Shown: positions 35,548 to 44,661 of the stretch, one piece after another
Layout of the letters: the number at the start of each line of letters is the position of its first letter
How positions within the stretch are numbered: the first letter of the stretch is position 1
Assembly (NCBI RefSeq): GCF_019972155.1
Contig: NZ_BOVL01000005.1
Span: 124,001-188,000 of the forward strand
Origin: Bradyrhizobium sp. RD5-C2
Lineage (GTDB): Bacteria > Pseudomonadota > Alphaproteobacteria > Rhizobiales > Xanthobacteraceae
Length of the DNA: 64,000 nucleotides
Direction: 5' to 3'
The notes under the pieces: generated by a model
The model's input: the letters and a program-made list of their open reading frames with translations, nothing else
Told to the model about the DNA's origin: nothing
The model's database searches: none
Position numbers and translations under genes: made by a program

Positions 35548-36906
35548 ATGCGAAGATTGGGATGGTTACGCAGTACGGTGGCGTCCGCGGTCGTTGCGGC
35601 CGCAGCACTGGGGGGTCTTGGCGGCGGGCAAGCCGCAGCGCAAGGCAAGCAGCTCACGCTGTGCTGGGCGGCATGGGATCCGGCCAACGCACTGGTCGAG
35701 CTGGGCAAGGACTTCACCAAGCAATCCGGCATCGAGATGAAGTACGAGTTCGTCCCCTGGACGAGCTACGCCGATCGCTTCCTCAACGAGCTCAACTCGC
35801 ACGGCAAACTGTGCGACCTGATCATCGGCGACAGCCAATGGATCGGCGGCGCCGCCGAGAACAAGTGGTACGTCAAGCTCAACGATTTCTTCGACAAAGA
35901 GAAGATCTCGATGGACGATTTCGTCCCGGCGACGGTCGTCGGCTACTCGCAGTGGCCGAAGAACACGCCGAACTACTGGGCGCTGCCGGCCATGGCCGAT
36001 GCGGTGGGCTGGACCTATCGCAAGGACTGGTTCTCGCGGCCCGAGATTCAATCCGCGTTCAAGGCCAAGTACGGTCGCGATCTGGCACCGCCGAAGACCT
36101 ATGACGAGCTGAAGCAGATCGGCGAGTTCTTCCAGGGCCGCGAGATCGATGGCAAGAAGGTCTATGGCGCCTACATCTTCACCGAGCGCGGCTCGGAAGG
36201 CATCACGATGGGCGTGACCAACGTGCTCTACAATTACGGCTTCGCCTACGACAATCCGAAGAAGGCGTACCAGATGCAGGGCATCGTCAATTCCGCCGAC
36301 GCCGCCAAGGGGCTCGAGTTCTACAAGGAGCTCTACAAGTGCTGCACGGCACCGGGCATGACCAACGCCTACATGCAGGAAGGACTTGACGCCTTCAAGT
36401 CCGGCCAGGTCGCGATGCAGATGAACTGGTTCGCCTTCTTCCCCGGCCTCTACAAGGATCCGAATGTCGGCGGCGACAAGATCGGCTTCTTCGTCAATCC
36501 GGCCGGTCCGAAGGGGCACTTCACGCAACTCGGCGGGCAGGGCATCTCGGTGGTGGCAACCTCCGACCACAAGGACGACGCGCTCGCCTACATCAAGTGG
36601 TTCGCGCAGCCCGCCGTGCAGCAGAAGTGGTGGCAGATCGGCGGCTACTCGGCGCTCAAGGCGGTGGTCGACGCACCCGACTTCCCGAAGAGCGCGGCGT
36701 TCGCGCCGCAATTCCTGGAGTCGATGGGTATCGTGAAGGACTTCTGGGCTGAGCCGTCCTACGCGCAGCTGCTGCTCGACATGCAGAAGCGAGTGCATGA
36801 CTACGTCGTGGCCGACAAGGGCACGTCACAGCAGGCGCTCGATCTCCTGGTCAAGGACTGGACCAAGGTGTTCAAGGAGCAGGGCAAGGAAGTCGCCTCG
36901 CAATAG
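35548..36906 (+). CDS. Carbohydrate/polyol ABC substrate-binding protein
   Basis: Family 1 (MalE-like) periplasmic binding protein, 452 residues, signal peptide ending near GQAAAQ-GKQL. The product shows the extracellular solute-binding pattern (LTLCWAAWDPANALVELGKDF, a GDSQWIGGAAENKWY segment, IGFFVNPAGPKGHFTQLGGQGISVVATS). GGGAGG lies eight bases before the ATG at 35548; an ATG at 35542 is in frame. It is the first gene of a set with two permeases, two ATPases and a DhaKLM-type kinase, so the ligand is probably dihydroxyacetone, glycerol or another short polyol or ketose. This is inference from context. Confidence 0.88.
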   Translation: MRRLGWLRSTVASAVVAAAALGGLGGGQAAAQGKQLTLCWAAWDPANALVELGKDFTKQSGIEMKYEFVPWTSYADRFLNELNSHGKLCDLIIGDSQWIGGAAENKWYVKLNDFFDKEKISMDDFVPATVVGYSQWPKNTPNYWALPAMADAVGWTYRKDWFSRPEIQSAFKAKYGRDLAPPKTYDELKQIGEFFQGREIDGKKVYGAYIFTERGSEGITMGVTNVLYNYGFAYDNPKKAYQMQGIVNSADAAKGLEFYKELYKCCTAPGMTNAYMQEGLDAFKSGQVAMQMNWFAFFPGLYKDPNVGGDKIGFFVNPAGPKGHFTQLGGQGISVVATSDHKDDALAYIKWFAQPAVQQKWWQIGGYSALKAVVDAPDFPKSAAFAPQFLESMGIVKDFWAEPSYAQLLLDMQKRVHDYVVADKGTSQQALDLLVKDWTKVFKEQGKEVASQ

Positions 36907-36932
36907 CACCCGCCTGCACTTCATCTGAACTG

Positions 36933-36960
36933 GATTCCCCGAGGGCCGCCTCGGGGAATC
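36933..36960 (+). promoter_or_regulatory. Intercistronic hairpin after the binding-protein gene
   Basis: Perfect 11-bp stem GATTCCCCGAG / CTCGGGGAATC with a 6-base loop and no T-run, between the binding-protein and first permease genes. Such hairpins protect or partly terminate the upstream message and raise binding-protein levels over membrane components. Confidence 0.7.
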
Positions 36961-36981
36961 CGAACCGGCCCAGGCCAGCTG

Positions 36982-37956
36982 ATGGATACGATGACGACGA
37001 TCCTGCAACCCGATCATGCTACGATCCCAGGCGTGAGCAAGCCTGTTAAATCCCGCGCCGGGCGGCGTGTCCACGGCCTGTCGGACCGGGCCATAGCCTG
37101 GCTGTTCGTCGCGCCGACGATCGCGCTGCTGCTCGCGATCAACATCTTTCCGCTGATCTGGATGATCCGGCTGTCCTTCACCAACCTCAACCTCAGCATG
37201 TCCTATCTGCCGCTGCGGTTCGTTGGCCTCGACAATTTCAGGGACATCCTCACCGACGAGGACGTCTGGTTCCGATTGCAGACCACGGCGCAGTTCGTGA
37301 TCTCGTCGGTGGCGTTGCAGGTGGTCGTCGGCTTCGGCCTGGCACTTTTGATCAACCGTCAGTTTCGCGGCCACAGCTTCTGGACCACGATCATCCTGCT
37401 GCCGATGATGCTGTCGCCAGCGGTGGTCGGCAATTTTTGGACGCTGCTGCTGCAGCCGCAGATCGGACCGTTCAACTACCTGATCAGCCTGTTCACCGGC
37501 GTGCCGCCGAGCTCGTTCAGTATGACCGGGCAGGTGTCGCTGGCGCCGTGGACCATCGTGCTGGTCGATACCTGGATGTGGGCGCCCTACGTGATGCTGA
37601 TCTGCCTCGCCGGGCTGCGCTCGATCCCCGACTACATCTATGAGGCCGCGGAAGTCGATCGCGCCTCGCCCTGGCGGCAGTTCTGGTCGATCACGCTGCC
37701 GATGACGGTGCCGTTCCTGATGCTCGCGGTGCTGTTCCGTGCGATCGAGAACTTCAAGATGTTCGACATGGTCAATCTCCTGACCTCGGGCGGGCCGGGC
37801 TCGACCACCGAGCTGGTGTCGATCTCGCTGAAGCGCGCGGCGTTCGAGAAGTGGCGCACCGGCTATTCCTCGGCGCTCGCCATCATCCTGTTCGTGACCG
37901 TGTTCGGCGCCGCCAACATCTACGTCAAGACGCTCAATAAGGTGAAGCAACGATGA
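36982..37956 (+). CDS. Sugar/polyol ABC permease (MalF-like)
   Basis: 324-residue inner-membrane permease with six predicted helices; the cytoplasmic EAA loop is seen as YEAAEVDRASPWRQFWSITLP near residue 218, which docks the ATPase. The start at 36982 lies just after the intercistronic hairpin; an ATG at 36991 is also possible. Its last four bases overlap the next permease gene (ATGA). Confidence 0.92.
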   Translation: MDTMTTILQPDHATIPGVSKPVKSRAGRRVHGLSDRAIAWLFVAPTIALLLAINIFPLIWMIRLSFTNLNLSMSYLPLRFVGLDNFRDILTDEDVWFRLQTTAQFVISSVALQVVVGFGLALLINRQFRGHSFWTTIILLPMMLSPAVVGNFWTLLLQPQIGPFNYLISLFTGVPPSSFSMTGQVSLAPWTIVLVDTWMWAPYVMLICLAGLRSIPDYIYEAAEVDRASPWRQFWSITLPMTVPFLMLAVLFRAIENFKMFDMVNLLTSGGPGSTTELVSISLKRAAFEKWRTGYSSALAIILFVTVFGAANIYVKTLNKVKQR

Positions 37957-38915
37957 CCGCTGTCGCCACCAAATCCACTGCGCATTCGATCGTCGAGGCC
38001 TCGCCGCGCACCAAGGCGTTCGCCGGCGGCTTCGTCATCCTGTACGCCGTGATCACGATCCTGCCGCTGCTGTGGATCGTCGCCACCGCGTTCAAGTCGC
38101 AGAGCGACGCCATCGCCTATCCGCCCAAGGTGATCTTCGAGCCGACCCTCGAAGGCTATGTGAACCTGTTCACGGTGCGGACGCGCCAGACGCCGGAGTT
38201 CATCGCCAAGCTGCCGCCGCCGGAGACCTGGTACGACAAGCTGGTGCGCAAGCGGGACATGGTGATCGCCGGGCCGTCTAAGGTCGTGCCGCGCTTCGTC
38301 AACTCGCTGATCATCGGCTTCGGCTCGACCTTCCTCGCGGTCTTCCTCGGCACGCTCGCGGCATATGCGTTCTCGCGCTTTCGCATTCCGTTGGCGGACG
38401 ATCTGCTGTTCTTCATCCTCTCGACGCGCATGATGCCGCCGGTCGCCGTGGCGATCCCGATCTATCTGATGTACCGGCAGCTGAACCTGACCGATACGCG
38501 GCTCGGCATGATTTTGCTCTACACCGCCGTGAACGTCTCGCTCGCGGTCTGGCTGCTCAAGGGCTTCATCGACGAGATCCCGCGCGAGTATGAGGAGGCG
38601 GCGCTGGTCGACGGCTATACGCGCCTGCAGGCGCTGCGCAAGGTGGTGTTGCCGCAGGCCGTCACGGGAATCGCTGCGACCGCGATCTTCTGCCTGATCT
38701 TCTCCTGGAACGAGTATGCCTTCGCGGTGCTGCTGACCAGCGGCGAGGCGCAGACCATGCCGCCCTTCATCCCCTTCATCATCGGCGAGGGTGGACAGGA
38801 TTGGCCGGCGGTTGCCGCCGCGACCACGCTGTTCGTCGTCCCGATCGTCATGTTCACCGTGCTGTTGCGCAAGCATCTGCTGCGCGGCATCACCTTCGGA
38901 GCGGTGCGCAAATGA
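37953..38915 (+). CDS. Sugar/polyol ABC permease (MalG-like)
   Basis: 320-residue permease, partner of the preceding one, with EAA loop EYEEAALVDGYTRLQALRKVVLPQ near residue 212. The first periplasmic segment (residues 65-110) is longer than usual and highly charged (ETWYDKLVRKRDMVIAGPSK), a feature of some polyol transporters. Overlaps the genes on both sides by ATGA, so translation is tightly coupled. Confidence 0.92.
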   Translation: MTAVATKSTAHSIVEASPRTKAFAGGFVILYAVITILPLLWIVATAFKSQSDAIAYPPKVIFEPTLEGYVNLFTVRTRQTPEFIAKLPPPETWYDKLVRKRDMVIAGPSKVVPRFVNSLIIGFGSTFLAVFLGTLAAYAFSRFRIPLADDLLFFILSTRMMPPVAVAIPIYLMYRQLNLTDTRLGMILLYTAVNVSLAVWLLKGFIDEIPREYEEAALVDGYTRLQALRKVVLPQAVTGIAATAIFCLIFSWNEYAFAVLLTSGEAQTMPPFIPFIIGEGGQDWPAVAAATTLFVVPIVMFTVLLRKHLLRGITFGAVRK

Positions 38916-39127
38916 GCGGGTCTGTGGTTGCCAAGAATGGCGTAACTCGGGCCGGCGTCGCGCGCTGGTTTCGCCGCGGGCCGTGGGAGGCCGTCGCGAT
39001 GACCCTGATCGGAGGCGGCATCGTCATGCTGGTGCAGCCCTGGTCGATCGATCTCTACAGTTACTCGTTCGTGACGATCCTTGCCGGCACGATCGGCTTC
39101 GTCATCGTCAGTCATTTTCCGGAATAG
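38912..39127 (+). CDS. 71-residue membrane protein embedded in the ABC operon
   Basis: Small protein with a basic N-terminus (RAGVARWFRRGPWE) and two hydrophobic helices (AVAMTLIGGGIVMLVQPW and FVTILAGTIGFVIVSHF). Its ATG overlaps the stop of the second permease and it ends 4 bp before the first ATPase gene, so it is a bona fide operon member. Rhizobial glycerol transporter operons also carry a small membrane protein (GlpU) beside the permeases; this one may be an analogous accessory subunit, though I see no clear sequence match. Confidence 0.75.
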   Translation: MSGSVVAKNGVTRAGVARWFRRGPWEAVAMTLIGGGIVMLVQPWSIDLYSYSFVTILAGTIGFVIVSHFPE

Positions 39128-39131
39128 CCCC

Positions 39132-40229
39132 ATGGCACAGATCCGCATCGAAAACCTGCGCAAGTCGTTCGATCAGTTCACCGCAGTGGAAGGCTCGACC
39201 TTCACGATCGACGACGGCACGTTCTTCGCGATGCTCGGGCCCTCCGGCTGCGGCAAGACCACCACCTTGCGCATGATCGCCGGCCTCGAGCTGCCGACCG
39301 AAGGCAAGATCCTGCTCGATGGCGAGGACGTCACGTTCCACCGTGCCGCCGCGCGCGATATCGCCTTCGTGTTCCAGCTGTTCGCGCTCTACCCGCACAT
39401 GAATGTCGGGGAGAACATCGGCTTCCCCCTGAAGTGCCAGGGCATGGGCCGGCGCGAGATCCGCGAGCGGGTGCAGGAGACCGCGCGGATGTTGCGGATC
39501 GAGCACCTGCTGTCGAGCAAGACCTCGAAGCTTTCGGGCGGCGACCGGCAGCGCGTCGCGCTCGGGCGGGCCATGGTGCGGCGGCCGAAGGCGTTCCTGA
39601 TGGACGAGCCGCTGGGCGCGCTCGATGCCGAGTTTCGCCATCTGATGTGCGGCGAGCTGCGCGACCTGCACGATCGCATCAAGGCGACCACGGTCTATGT
39701 CACGCACGACCAGCTCGAGGCGATGTCGATGGCCGACCAGATCGCCGTCATGAACAAGGGCCGTGTCGAGCAGATCGGCACGCCGCAGGAGGTCTACGAC
39801 CGGCCCGCGAGCATGTTCGTCGCCGATTTCATCGGCTCGCCGCCGATGAACTTCCTGCGTTTCGAGGGCGGCTTGCGATCCGGCGATCGCGCGGTCAGCT
39901 TCCACGACACCAGGCTTGCGGTGCCAGAAATTCGTGAGGACCGCGCCAGCGCGCCGCTGGCGCTCGGCGTCCGTCCGGAGCATATCCGCTTCGCCGACGC
40001 GGGCGCTGTTCGCGGCGAGGTGTTCGGCGCGGAATATCTCGGCACCACCCAGATCGTCACCGTCGACACGGCCTATGGCCGGGTCGCGGCGCGGCTGTCT
40101 TCAAGTGCATCGGTGCAGATCGGTGAAACCATCGGTCTCGAATTCAATGCCGAGCGGCTGGCGCTGTTCGACATCGGCAGCGGCCGTGCGATCCGGACCG
40201 CGAGCGCGGAGGGCGCGCGCCATGGCTGA
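39132..40229 (+). CDS. Sugar/polyol ABC ATPase subunit 1
   Basis: 365-residue ATPase of the MalK/UgpC type with Walker A GPSGCGKTT, Q-loop FVFQLFALYPH, signature LSGGDRQR, Walker B AFLMDEPLGALDAE, H-loop VTHDQLEAMSMAD, and a C-terminal OB-like regulatory domain (LGVRPEHIRFADAG). The signature has Asp where most relatives have Gln (LSGGQ), a tolerated variation. It overlaps the second ATPase gene by 8 bp; two different ATPases imply a heterodimeric motor, as in rhizobial glycerol transporters. Confidence 0.92.
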   Translation: MAQIRIENLRKSFDQFTAVEGSTFTIDDGTFFAMLGPSGCGKTTTLRMIAGLELPTEGKILLDGEDVTFHRAAARDIAFVFQLFALYPHMNVGENIGFPLKCQGMGRREIRERVQETARMLRIEHLLSSKTSKLSGGDRQRVALGRAMVRRPKAFLMDEPLGALDAEFRHLMCGELRDLHDRIKATTVYVTHDQLEAMSMADQIAVMNKGRVEQIGTPQEVYDRPASMFVADFIGSPPMNFLRFEGGLRSGDRAVSFHDTRLAVPEIREDRASAPLALGVRPEHIRFADAGAVRGEVFGAEYLGTTQIVTVDTAYGRVAARLSSSASVQIGETIGLEFNAERLALFDIGSGRAIRTASAEGARHG

Positions 40230-41247
40230 CGTCACCCTGCGCAACGTCAACAAGCGCTTCGGCGCGATCGAAGCCGTCCGCGATCTCTCGCTGACGGTGA
40301 ACGACGGCGAGTTCCTCGTCCTGCTCGGGCCGAGCGGCGCCGGCAAGACCACGACTTTGCGGCTGATCACCGGACTGGAGAGCCCCGATACGGGCTCTGT
40401 GATGATCGACGGGCGCGACGTGACGCAGGATCCGCCGGGCTCGCGGGATATCGCCTTCGTGTTCCAGCAATATTCGCTGTATCCGCATCTCACGGTCTAC
40501 GACAATCTGGCGTTTCCGCTGCGCTCTCCCGCGCGGCGGGTGGCGGAGCCGATCATCCGCAAGCGCGTCGAGCAGACCGCGGAGCTGCTGCATATCGCAA
40601 GCAAGCTGAACAACCGCGCCACCCGGCTGTCCGGCGGCGAGATGCAGCGCGTGGCGATCGGCCGGGCCCTGGTCCGCGATCCCTCGATCTATCTGATGGA
40701 CGAGCCGTTGTCCTCGCTCGACGCAAAGCTCCGCGCGGAGCTGCGGCTTGAGCTCAAGCGGATCCAGATCGAGCTCGGCGCGACCATCCTCTACGTCACC
40801 CACGATCAGGTCGAGGCGATGACGATGGCCTCGCGCATCGGCGTGATCAGGGACGGCCAGTTGCTTCAGCTCGGCACGCCCCGCGAGATCTACGAGAGCC
40901 CGTCCAGCAGCTATGTCGCCTCGCGGCTCGGCACGCCGCAGATCAACTTCCTGCCAGCGCGCCTGCTCTCCGATGTCGCGATGCCGGTCGGAACCGAGAC
41001 GGTCGGCATTCGCACCGAGCATCTTCAGCTCGCCGCGCGCAATGGCGGGCAGATGGTCGGCCGCGTGCACCGGGTCGAGCACCTCGGCGAGCAGAATCAT
41101 ATTCATCTGGACTATAAGGGCGAGACGCTGGTGACGCTGGCGGATCCGCATCAGCCGCTGCAAGCCGGCCAGGAGGTCGACTTGCATCTGGTGCGTCCGT
41201 TGTGTTTCGACCGCGCCGGGCAGCGCATTGCCGCGGCGGTTCATTAG
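40222..41247 (+). CDS. Sugar/polyol ABC ATPase subunit 2
   Basis: 341-residue MalK-type ATPase with GPSGAGKTT, FVFQQYSLYPH, LSGGEMQR, IYLMDEPLSSLDAK and VTHDQVEAMTMA, followed by a C-terminal regulatory domain. The start ATG (MADVTLRNVNKRFG) lies inside the end of the first ATPase gene. It is 21 bp upstream of dhaL, which ties the transporter to the kinase genes. Confidence 0.92.
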   Translation: MADVTLRNVNKRFGAIEAVRDLSLTVNDGEFLVLLGPSGAGKTTTLRLITGLESPDTGSVMIDGRDVTQDPPGSRDIAFVFQQYSLYPHLTVYDNLAFPLRSPARRVAEPIIRKRVEQTAELLHIASKLNNRATRLSGGEMQRVAIGRALVRDPSIYLMDEPLSSLDAKLRAELRLELKRIQIELGATILYVTHDQVEAMTMASRIGVIRDGQLLQLGTPREIYESPSSSYVASRLGTPQINFLPARLLSDVAMPVGTETVGIRTEHLQLAARNGGQMVGRVHRVEHLGEQNHIHLDYKGETLVTLADPHQPLQAGQEVDLHLVRPLCFDRAGQRIAAAVH

Positions 41248-41268
41248 AGGGGCGAGAGGATCGAGGAG

Positions 41269-41892
41269 ATGTCGGTGCCATCAGAGACATTGAAGTCGTT
41301 GGTCAAGGCGGCCGCAGAGCAGGTCATCGCCAGCGCGCCGGAGCTGACCAGCCTGGATCAGGCGATCGGCGATGGCGACCACGGGACCAACATGAAGCGC
41401 GGTTGCGAAGCCGTGCTCGGCAAGCTCGATGTGATCTCGGCGCAGCCGCTCGACGAAGCGCTAAAGATGATCGGCAAGACCCTGGTGATGACGGTCGGCG
41501 GCGCCTCGGGGCCGCTCTATGGCAGCTTCTTTCTTGCCGCCGGCGAGGCGCTGTCGCACGACAAGCACCTGCCCGAGGATCTCGCCGATGTGTTCGGCAG
41601 CGCCGTGAACGCTGTGAGCGCGCGCGGCCGCTCGCAGGTCGGCGAGAAGACGATGCTGGACGTGCTGGTGCCCGTGCTGGAGACGTTGAAGACGGCGGCC
41701 GGCCAGCCGGATCTGATCGCGCGGGTGCGCACCACCGCGACCGAGGCGGTCGAACGGACGGCGCCGATGCAGGCCACCAAGGGACGCGCGTCGTTCCTCG
41801 GCGCGCGCAGCGTCGGGCATGTCGATCCCGGCGCGCGGTCGAGCTGCGTGCTGGTGCAGGCGGTGTGCGCCGGCCTGGAGGCACGCCCATGA
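41269..41892 (+). CDS. dhaL: Dihydroxyacetone kinase subunit DhaL
   Basis: ADP-binding subunit of the PTS-dependent dihydroxyacetone kinase, 207 residues. The Mg-ADP-binding acidic motif LDQAIGDGDHGTNM is intact (Asp residues around 30-38), followed by GGASGPLYGSFF and the C-terminal DPGARSS loop. In PTS-type kinases DhaL keeps ADP as a bound coenzyme that DhaM rephosphorylates. It overlaps dhaM by 4 bp. Related kinases act on erythrulose or other ketoses, so dihydroxyacetone is the default and not a certain substrate. Confidence 0.93.
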   Translation: MSVPSETLKSLVKAAAEQVIASAPELTSLDQAIGDGDHGTNMKRGCEAVLGKLDVISAQPLDEALKMIGKTLVMTVGGASGPLYGSFFLAAGEALSHDKHLPEDLADVFGSAVNAVSARGRSQVGEKTMLDVLVPVLETLKTAAGQPDLIARVRTTATEAVERTAPMQATKGRASFLGARSVGHVDPGARSSCVLVQAVCAGLEARP

Positions 41893-42281
41893 CCGACACT
41901 GTGGGGATCGTGATCGTCTCGCATTCCAGCGACATCGCCAAGGGAACCGCCGACATGGTGCGGCAGATGGTCGGCAGCGAGGTCAAGGTGGCGTTCTGCG
42001 GCGGCAATCCCGACGGCGGATTGGGCACCAGCGTGCCGCTGATCATCGACGCCATCAATGCTGCCTGGTCGCCGAAGGGGGTCGCGGTGCTTGTCGATCT
42101 TGGCGGCGCCGAAACCAACAGCGAAATGGCGGTCGAGATGCTGGAGCCGGCGCGGCGCGATCTCGTTGTCGTCTGCAACGCACCGATCGTCGAAGGCGCC
42201 GTGATGGCGGCGACCGAGGCGGCGGGCGGCAGCTCGCTGGCCCAGGTCAAGGCCGTGGCCGAAGAACTCTCTGCCGACTGA
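41889..42281 (+). CDS. dhaM: DhaM phosphotransfer subunit (EIIA-Man-like, stand-alone)
   Basis: 130-residue phosphocarrier that passes phosphate from HPr to the ADP on DhaL. IVIVSHSSDIAKG places the phosphorylated His at 12, and the VAFCGGNPDGGLGTS and VLVDLGGAETNSEMA segments match the EIIA domain of DhaM. In E. coli DhaM is a fusion of this domain with HPr and part of enzyme I; here these are three separate consecutive genes. Confidence 0.92.
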   Translation: MTDTVGIVIVSHSSDIAKGTADMVRQMVGSEVKVAFCGGNPDGGLGTSVPLIIDAINAAWSPKGVAVLVDLGGAETNSEMAVEMLEPARRDLVVVCNAPIVEGAVMAATEAAGGSSLAQVKAVAEELSAD

Positions 42282-42303
42282 AACGTCGGCGAAGCGATGA
42301 TGG

Positions 42304-42615
42304 ATGATGAGTATGCTTGATAAAGCGGACGGACAGATCTTCACCGGCAATGTGCGGTTGGTGCATGCGGTGGGCATGCACGCGCGCCCGGCGGTCAAGC
42401 TGACCAAGCTCGCCAAGAAGTTCGAGGCGCAGATCTCGGTGCGGGTCGCGGGTGCGCCCGAGTGGATCAACGCCAAGAGCGTGGCCAAGATCATGGCGAT
42501 GCGCGCCGCGCACGGCAGCACGATCGAGATCAAGGCTTCCGGTAGCGACGCCGAGGCCGCCGTCGCGGCCCTCGTCGATCTGGTCGCCAGCGATTTTCCG
42601 GATGGAGCGGGCTAG
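42304..42615 (+). CDS. HPr-family phosphocarrier protein
   Basis: 103-residue HPr with VHAVGMHARPAVKLTKLAKKF, His26 being the phosphorylation site, followed by KSVAKIMAMRAAHGSTIEI where Ser-46-type regulation is not obvious. Lying between dhaM and the enzyme I gene, it is most likely dedicated to the Dha kinase, not to the nitrogen-related PTS. Three in-frame ATGs (42304, 42307, 42313) make the exact start uncertain. Confidence 0.92.
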   Translation: MMSMLDKADGQIFTGNVRLVHAVGMHARPAVKLTKLAKKFEAQISVRVAGAPEWINAKSVAKIMAMRAAHGSTIEIKASGSDAEAAVAALVDLVASDFPDGAG

Positions 42616-42616
42616 C

Positions 42617-44236
42617 ATGCAGGGCGGCGCTGCAGGATCGGCTTACCGCGGCAGGACCGCCTCGATCGGCTTTGCCCATGGTCCGCTGGTCCGCGTCGAT
42701 GCGGGCGCCGGTGGCGAGCGGGTGGCCGGCACGCTGGTCGAGGAGGCGCTCGCCTTGCGCAAGGCGATCGATCTCGCAAGCGGGCAGATCGCCGATCTTG
42801 CCGCCAGCGCCGGCGGCGAAGCCGCGCAAATCCTCGAATTCCAGGTCGCATTGCTGGAGGATGAGGATCTGATCGAGGCGATCTTCGCGTCGATCGGCGA
42901 GGGGCGTCCGGCCGACGTCGCATGGCGCTCGACGCTCGACGAGCACATCGCGGAGTACAATGCGGCGGCGGATGAGTATCTGCAGGCGCGTTCGTCCGAC
43001 CTTGCGGACCTGCGCGACCGCGTGGTGCACATCCTGCGCGGCGACGAGGGCGAGCCGCTGAAGATCCCGAGCGGAGGCGTCGTCTGTGCCGACGACCTGC
43101 CACCGTCGCGCTTCCTGGAGATCGACTGGTCCGGCGGCGGCGGCCTGGCGCTGCTGCACGGCAGTCCGACCAGCCACGTCGCGATGCTGGCGCGGGCGCG
43201 CGGCATCCCGATGGTCGTGCAACTCGGTGCTATTCCCAATGCCGGCGCCACGGCGCTGCTCGACGGCGAAGGCGCGACGCTGGAGCTCGATCCCAGCGCC
43301 GAGCAGGTGCGCATCTTCGAGAAGCGGCGCGAGAGCCATCGCAAGAGCAGGGCATCCGCGCGCGCGATCCTGCGTCGGCCGACCGCCTCGTGGCGCGGCG
43401 AACACATCAAGCTCCTGATCAATATCCAGCGGGTCGACGACCTCGAGCATGCGGATGCGCAATATGCCGACGGCATCGGGCTGATGCGGACCGAATTCCT
43501 GCTCGCTGGGCGGAATGACCTGCCGGATGAGGAGACCCAATTCCAGGCCTATGACGCGGTGTTGCGCTGGGCCGGCCAGCGGCCCGTCACGATCCGCACG
43601 TTCGATGCCGGCGGCGACAAGCCGGTGCCCGGCTTTACACTGGATGGCGAGGCCAATCCGTTCCTCGGCGTGCGCGGCTTGCGGCTTTGCCTCGCCCGGC
43701 CCGAGATTTTTGCCGTCCAGCTCCGCGCGCTGGCGCGCGCCGCGGTCCGTCGCAATCTCAAGGTTATGTTCCCGATGGTGACGTCGGCGGACGAGCTCGA
43801 GGCCGGACGGAAGCTGTTCGCCGATATCGTGCAGCGCTTGCAGGCGGACGGCATTGCCGCGATGCTCCCGGATCTCGGAATCATGGTCGAGGTTCCGGCG
43901 GCGGCCCTGGCGATCTCGAGCTTCAAGGCGTCTTTCTTCTCGATCGGCTCGAACGATCTCGCGCAATATGTGCTGGCCTGCGATCGTTCCAACGGAGCTC
44001 TCGCCCCCCTGATGGACCCCCTGCATCCCGCAGTGCTCGAACTGATCGCGCGGACCGCCGAGCACGGCCGCCGCGCCGGCGTCAGTGTCAGCCTGTGCGG
44101 CGACATGGCGGGTGATCCGCGCTGTGTTCCTGCGCTTCTGAACTGCGGCCTGCGCGAATTGTCGGTGAACCCATCGGCGCTGGCGCAGATCAAGCAGACC
44201 ATCGACCGGCTGAGCAGCGGAGGCGGTGTTGGCTGA
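42617..44236 (+). CDS. ptsI: Phosphoenolpyruvate-protein phosphotransferase (enzyme I)
   Basis: 539-residue enzyme I, which takes phosphate from PEP and gives it to HPr. The active His187 sits in GSPTSHVAMLARARGIPMVV, the PEP-binding barrel shows GIGLMRTEFLL, TIRTFDAGGDKP and GSNDLAQYVLACDRSN, and the catalytic Cys494 is in SLCGDMAG. It lacks the GAF domain of the regulatory PtsP, so it is a metabolic-type enzyme I devoted to this operon. GGAG precedes the ATG at 42617 by nine bases; ATG at 42602 is an alternative. Confidence 0.94.
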   Translation: MQGGAAGSAYRGRTASIGFAHGPLVRVDAGAGGERVAGTLVEEALALRKAIDLASGQIADLAASAGGEAAQILEFQVALLEDEDLIEAIFASIGEGRPADVAWRSTLDEHIAEYNAAADEYLQARSSDLADLRDRVVHILRGDEGEPLKIPSGGVVCADDLPPSRFLEIDWSGGGGLALLHGSPTSHVAMLARARGIPMVVQLGAIPNAGATALLDGEGATLELDPSAEQVRIFEKRRESHRKSRASARAILRRPTASWRGEHIKLLINIQRVDDLEHADAQYADGIGLMRTEFLLAGRNDLPDEETQFQAYDAVLRWAGQRPVTIRTFDAGGDKPVPGFTLDGEANPFLGVRGLRLCLARPEIFAVQLRALARAAVRRNLKVMFPMVTSADELEAGRKLFADIVQRLQADGIAAMLPDLGIMVEVPAAALAISSFKASFFSIGSNDLAQYVLACDRSNGALAPLMDPLHPAVLELIARTAEHGRRAGVSVSLCGDMAGDPRCVPALLNCGLRELSVNPSALAQIKQTIDRLSSGGGVG

Positions 44237-44651
44237 CACGGCGGCCGATGAAGCGCCCGAAGCCGGCGCGGTTGCGGCCTACAAGCGCATCTTCAAGGAG
44301 GTGCTGGAGAGCCGCCCGTCCGGCATGCGGCTGCGCCTCGCCCATGCCATGGGCAAGAACCGCAGCTTCGTCAGCCAGATCAGCAATCCGGCCTATCCGG
44401 TGCCGATCCCGGTGCAGCATCTCAACACGATCTTCGATGTCTGCCACTTTCCGCCGCAGGCGAAGACTGCCTTCTTGCGCGCCTATGCGCGCGCGCATCC
44501 ACGCCGCGTCGGCCGGCTGAGCGAAGGATCGCATGAGCGGACGCTGACATTGCATCTGCCGGATCTCGGCAGCGCCAAGCGCAACGCCGAGCTCGACGCG
44601 CTGCTGCAGGAATTCACGCGGCGCCTGATCGGCATCATGCGGGAAAAATAG
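44226..44651 (+). CDS. Small HTH-like regulator in the Dha operon
   Basis: About 141 residues from a GTG that overlaps the enzyme I stop (a TTG at 44229 sits better behind GGAGG). The centre, GMRLRLAHAMGKNRSFVSQISNPAYPVPIPVQHL, reads as a Cro/XRE-like helix-turn-helix, followed by CHFPPQAKTAFLRAYARAHP. It has no recognised sensor domain. Being inside the operon, between the phosphorelay and dhaK, it is a candidate autoregulator of transport and kinase genes. Function is inferred from motif and position. Confidence 0.7.
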   Translation: MLADTAADEAPEAGAVAAYKRIFKEVLESRPSGMRLRLAHAMGKNRSFVSQISNPAYPVPIPVQHLNTIFDVCHFPPQAKTAFLRAYARAHPRRVGRLSEGSHERTLTLHLPDLGSAKRNAELDALLQEFTRRLIGIMREK

Positions 44652-44661
44652 GCGAAAACGC

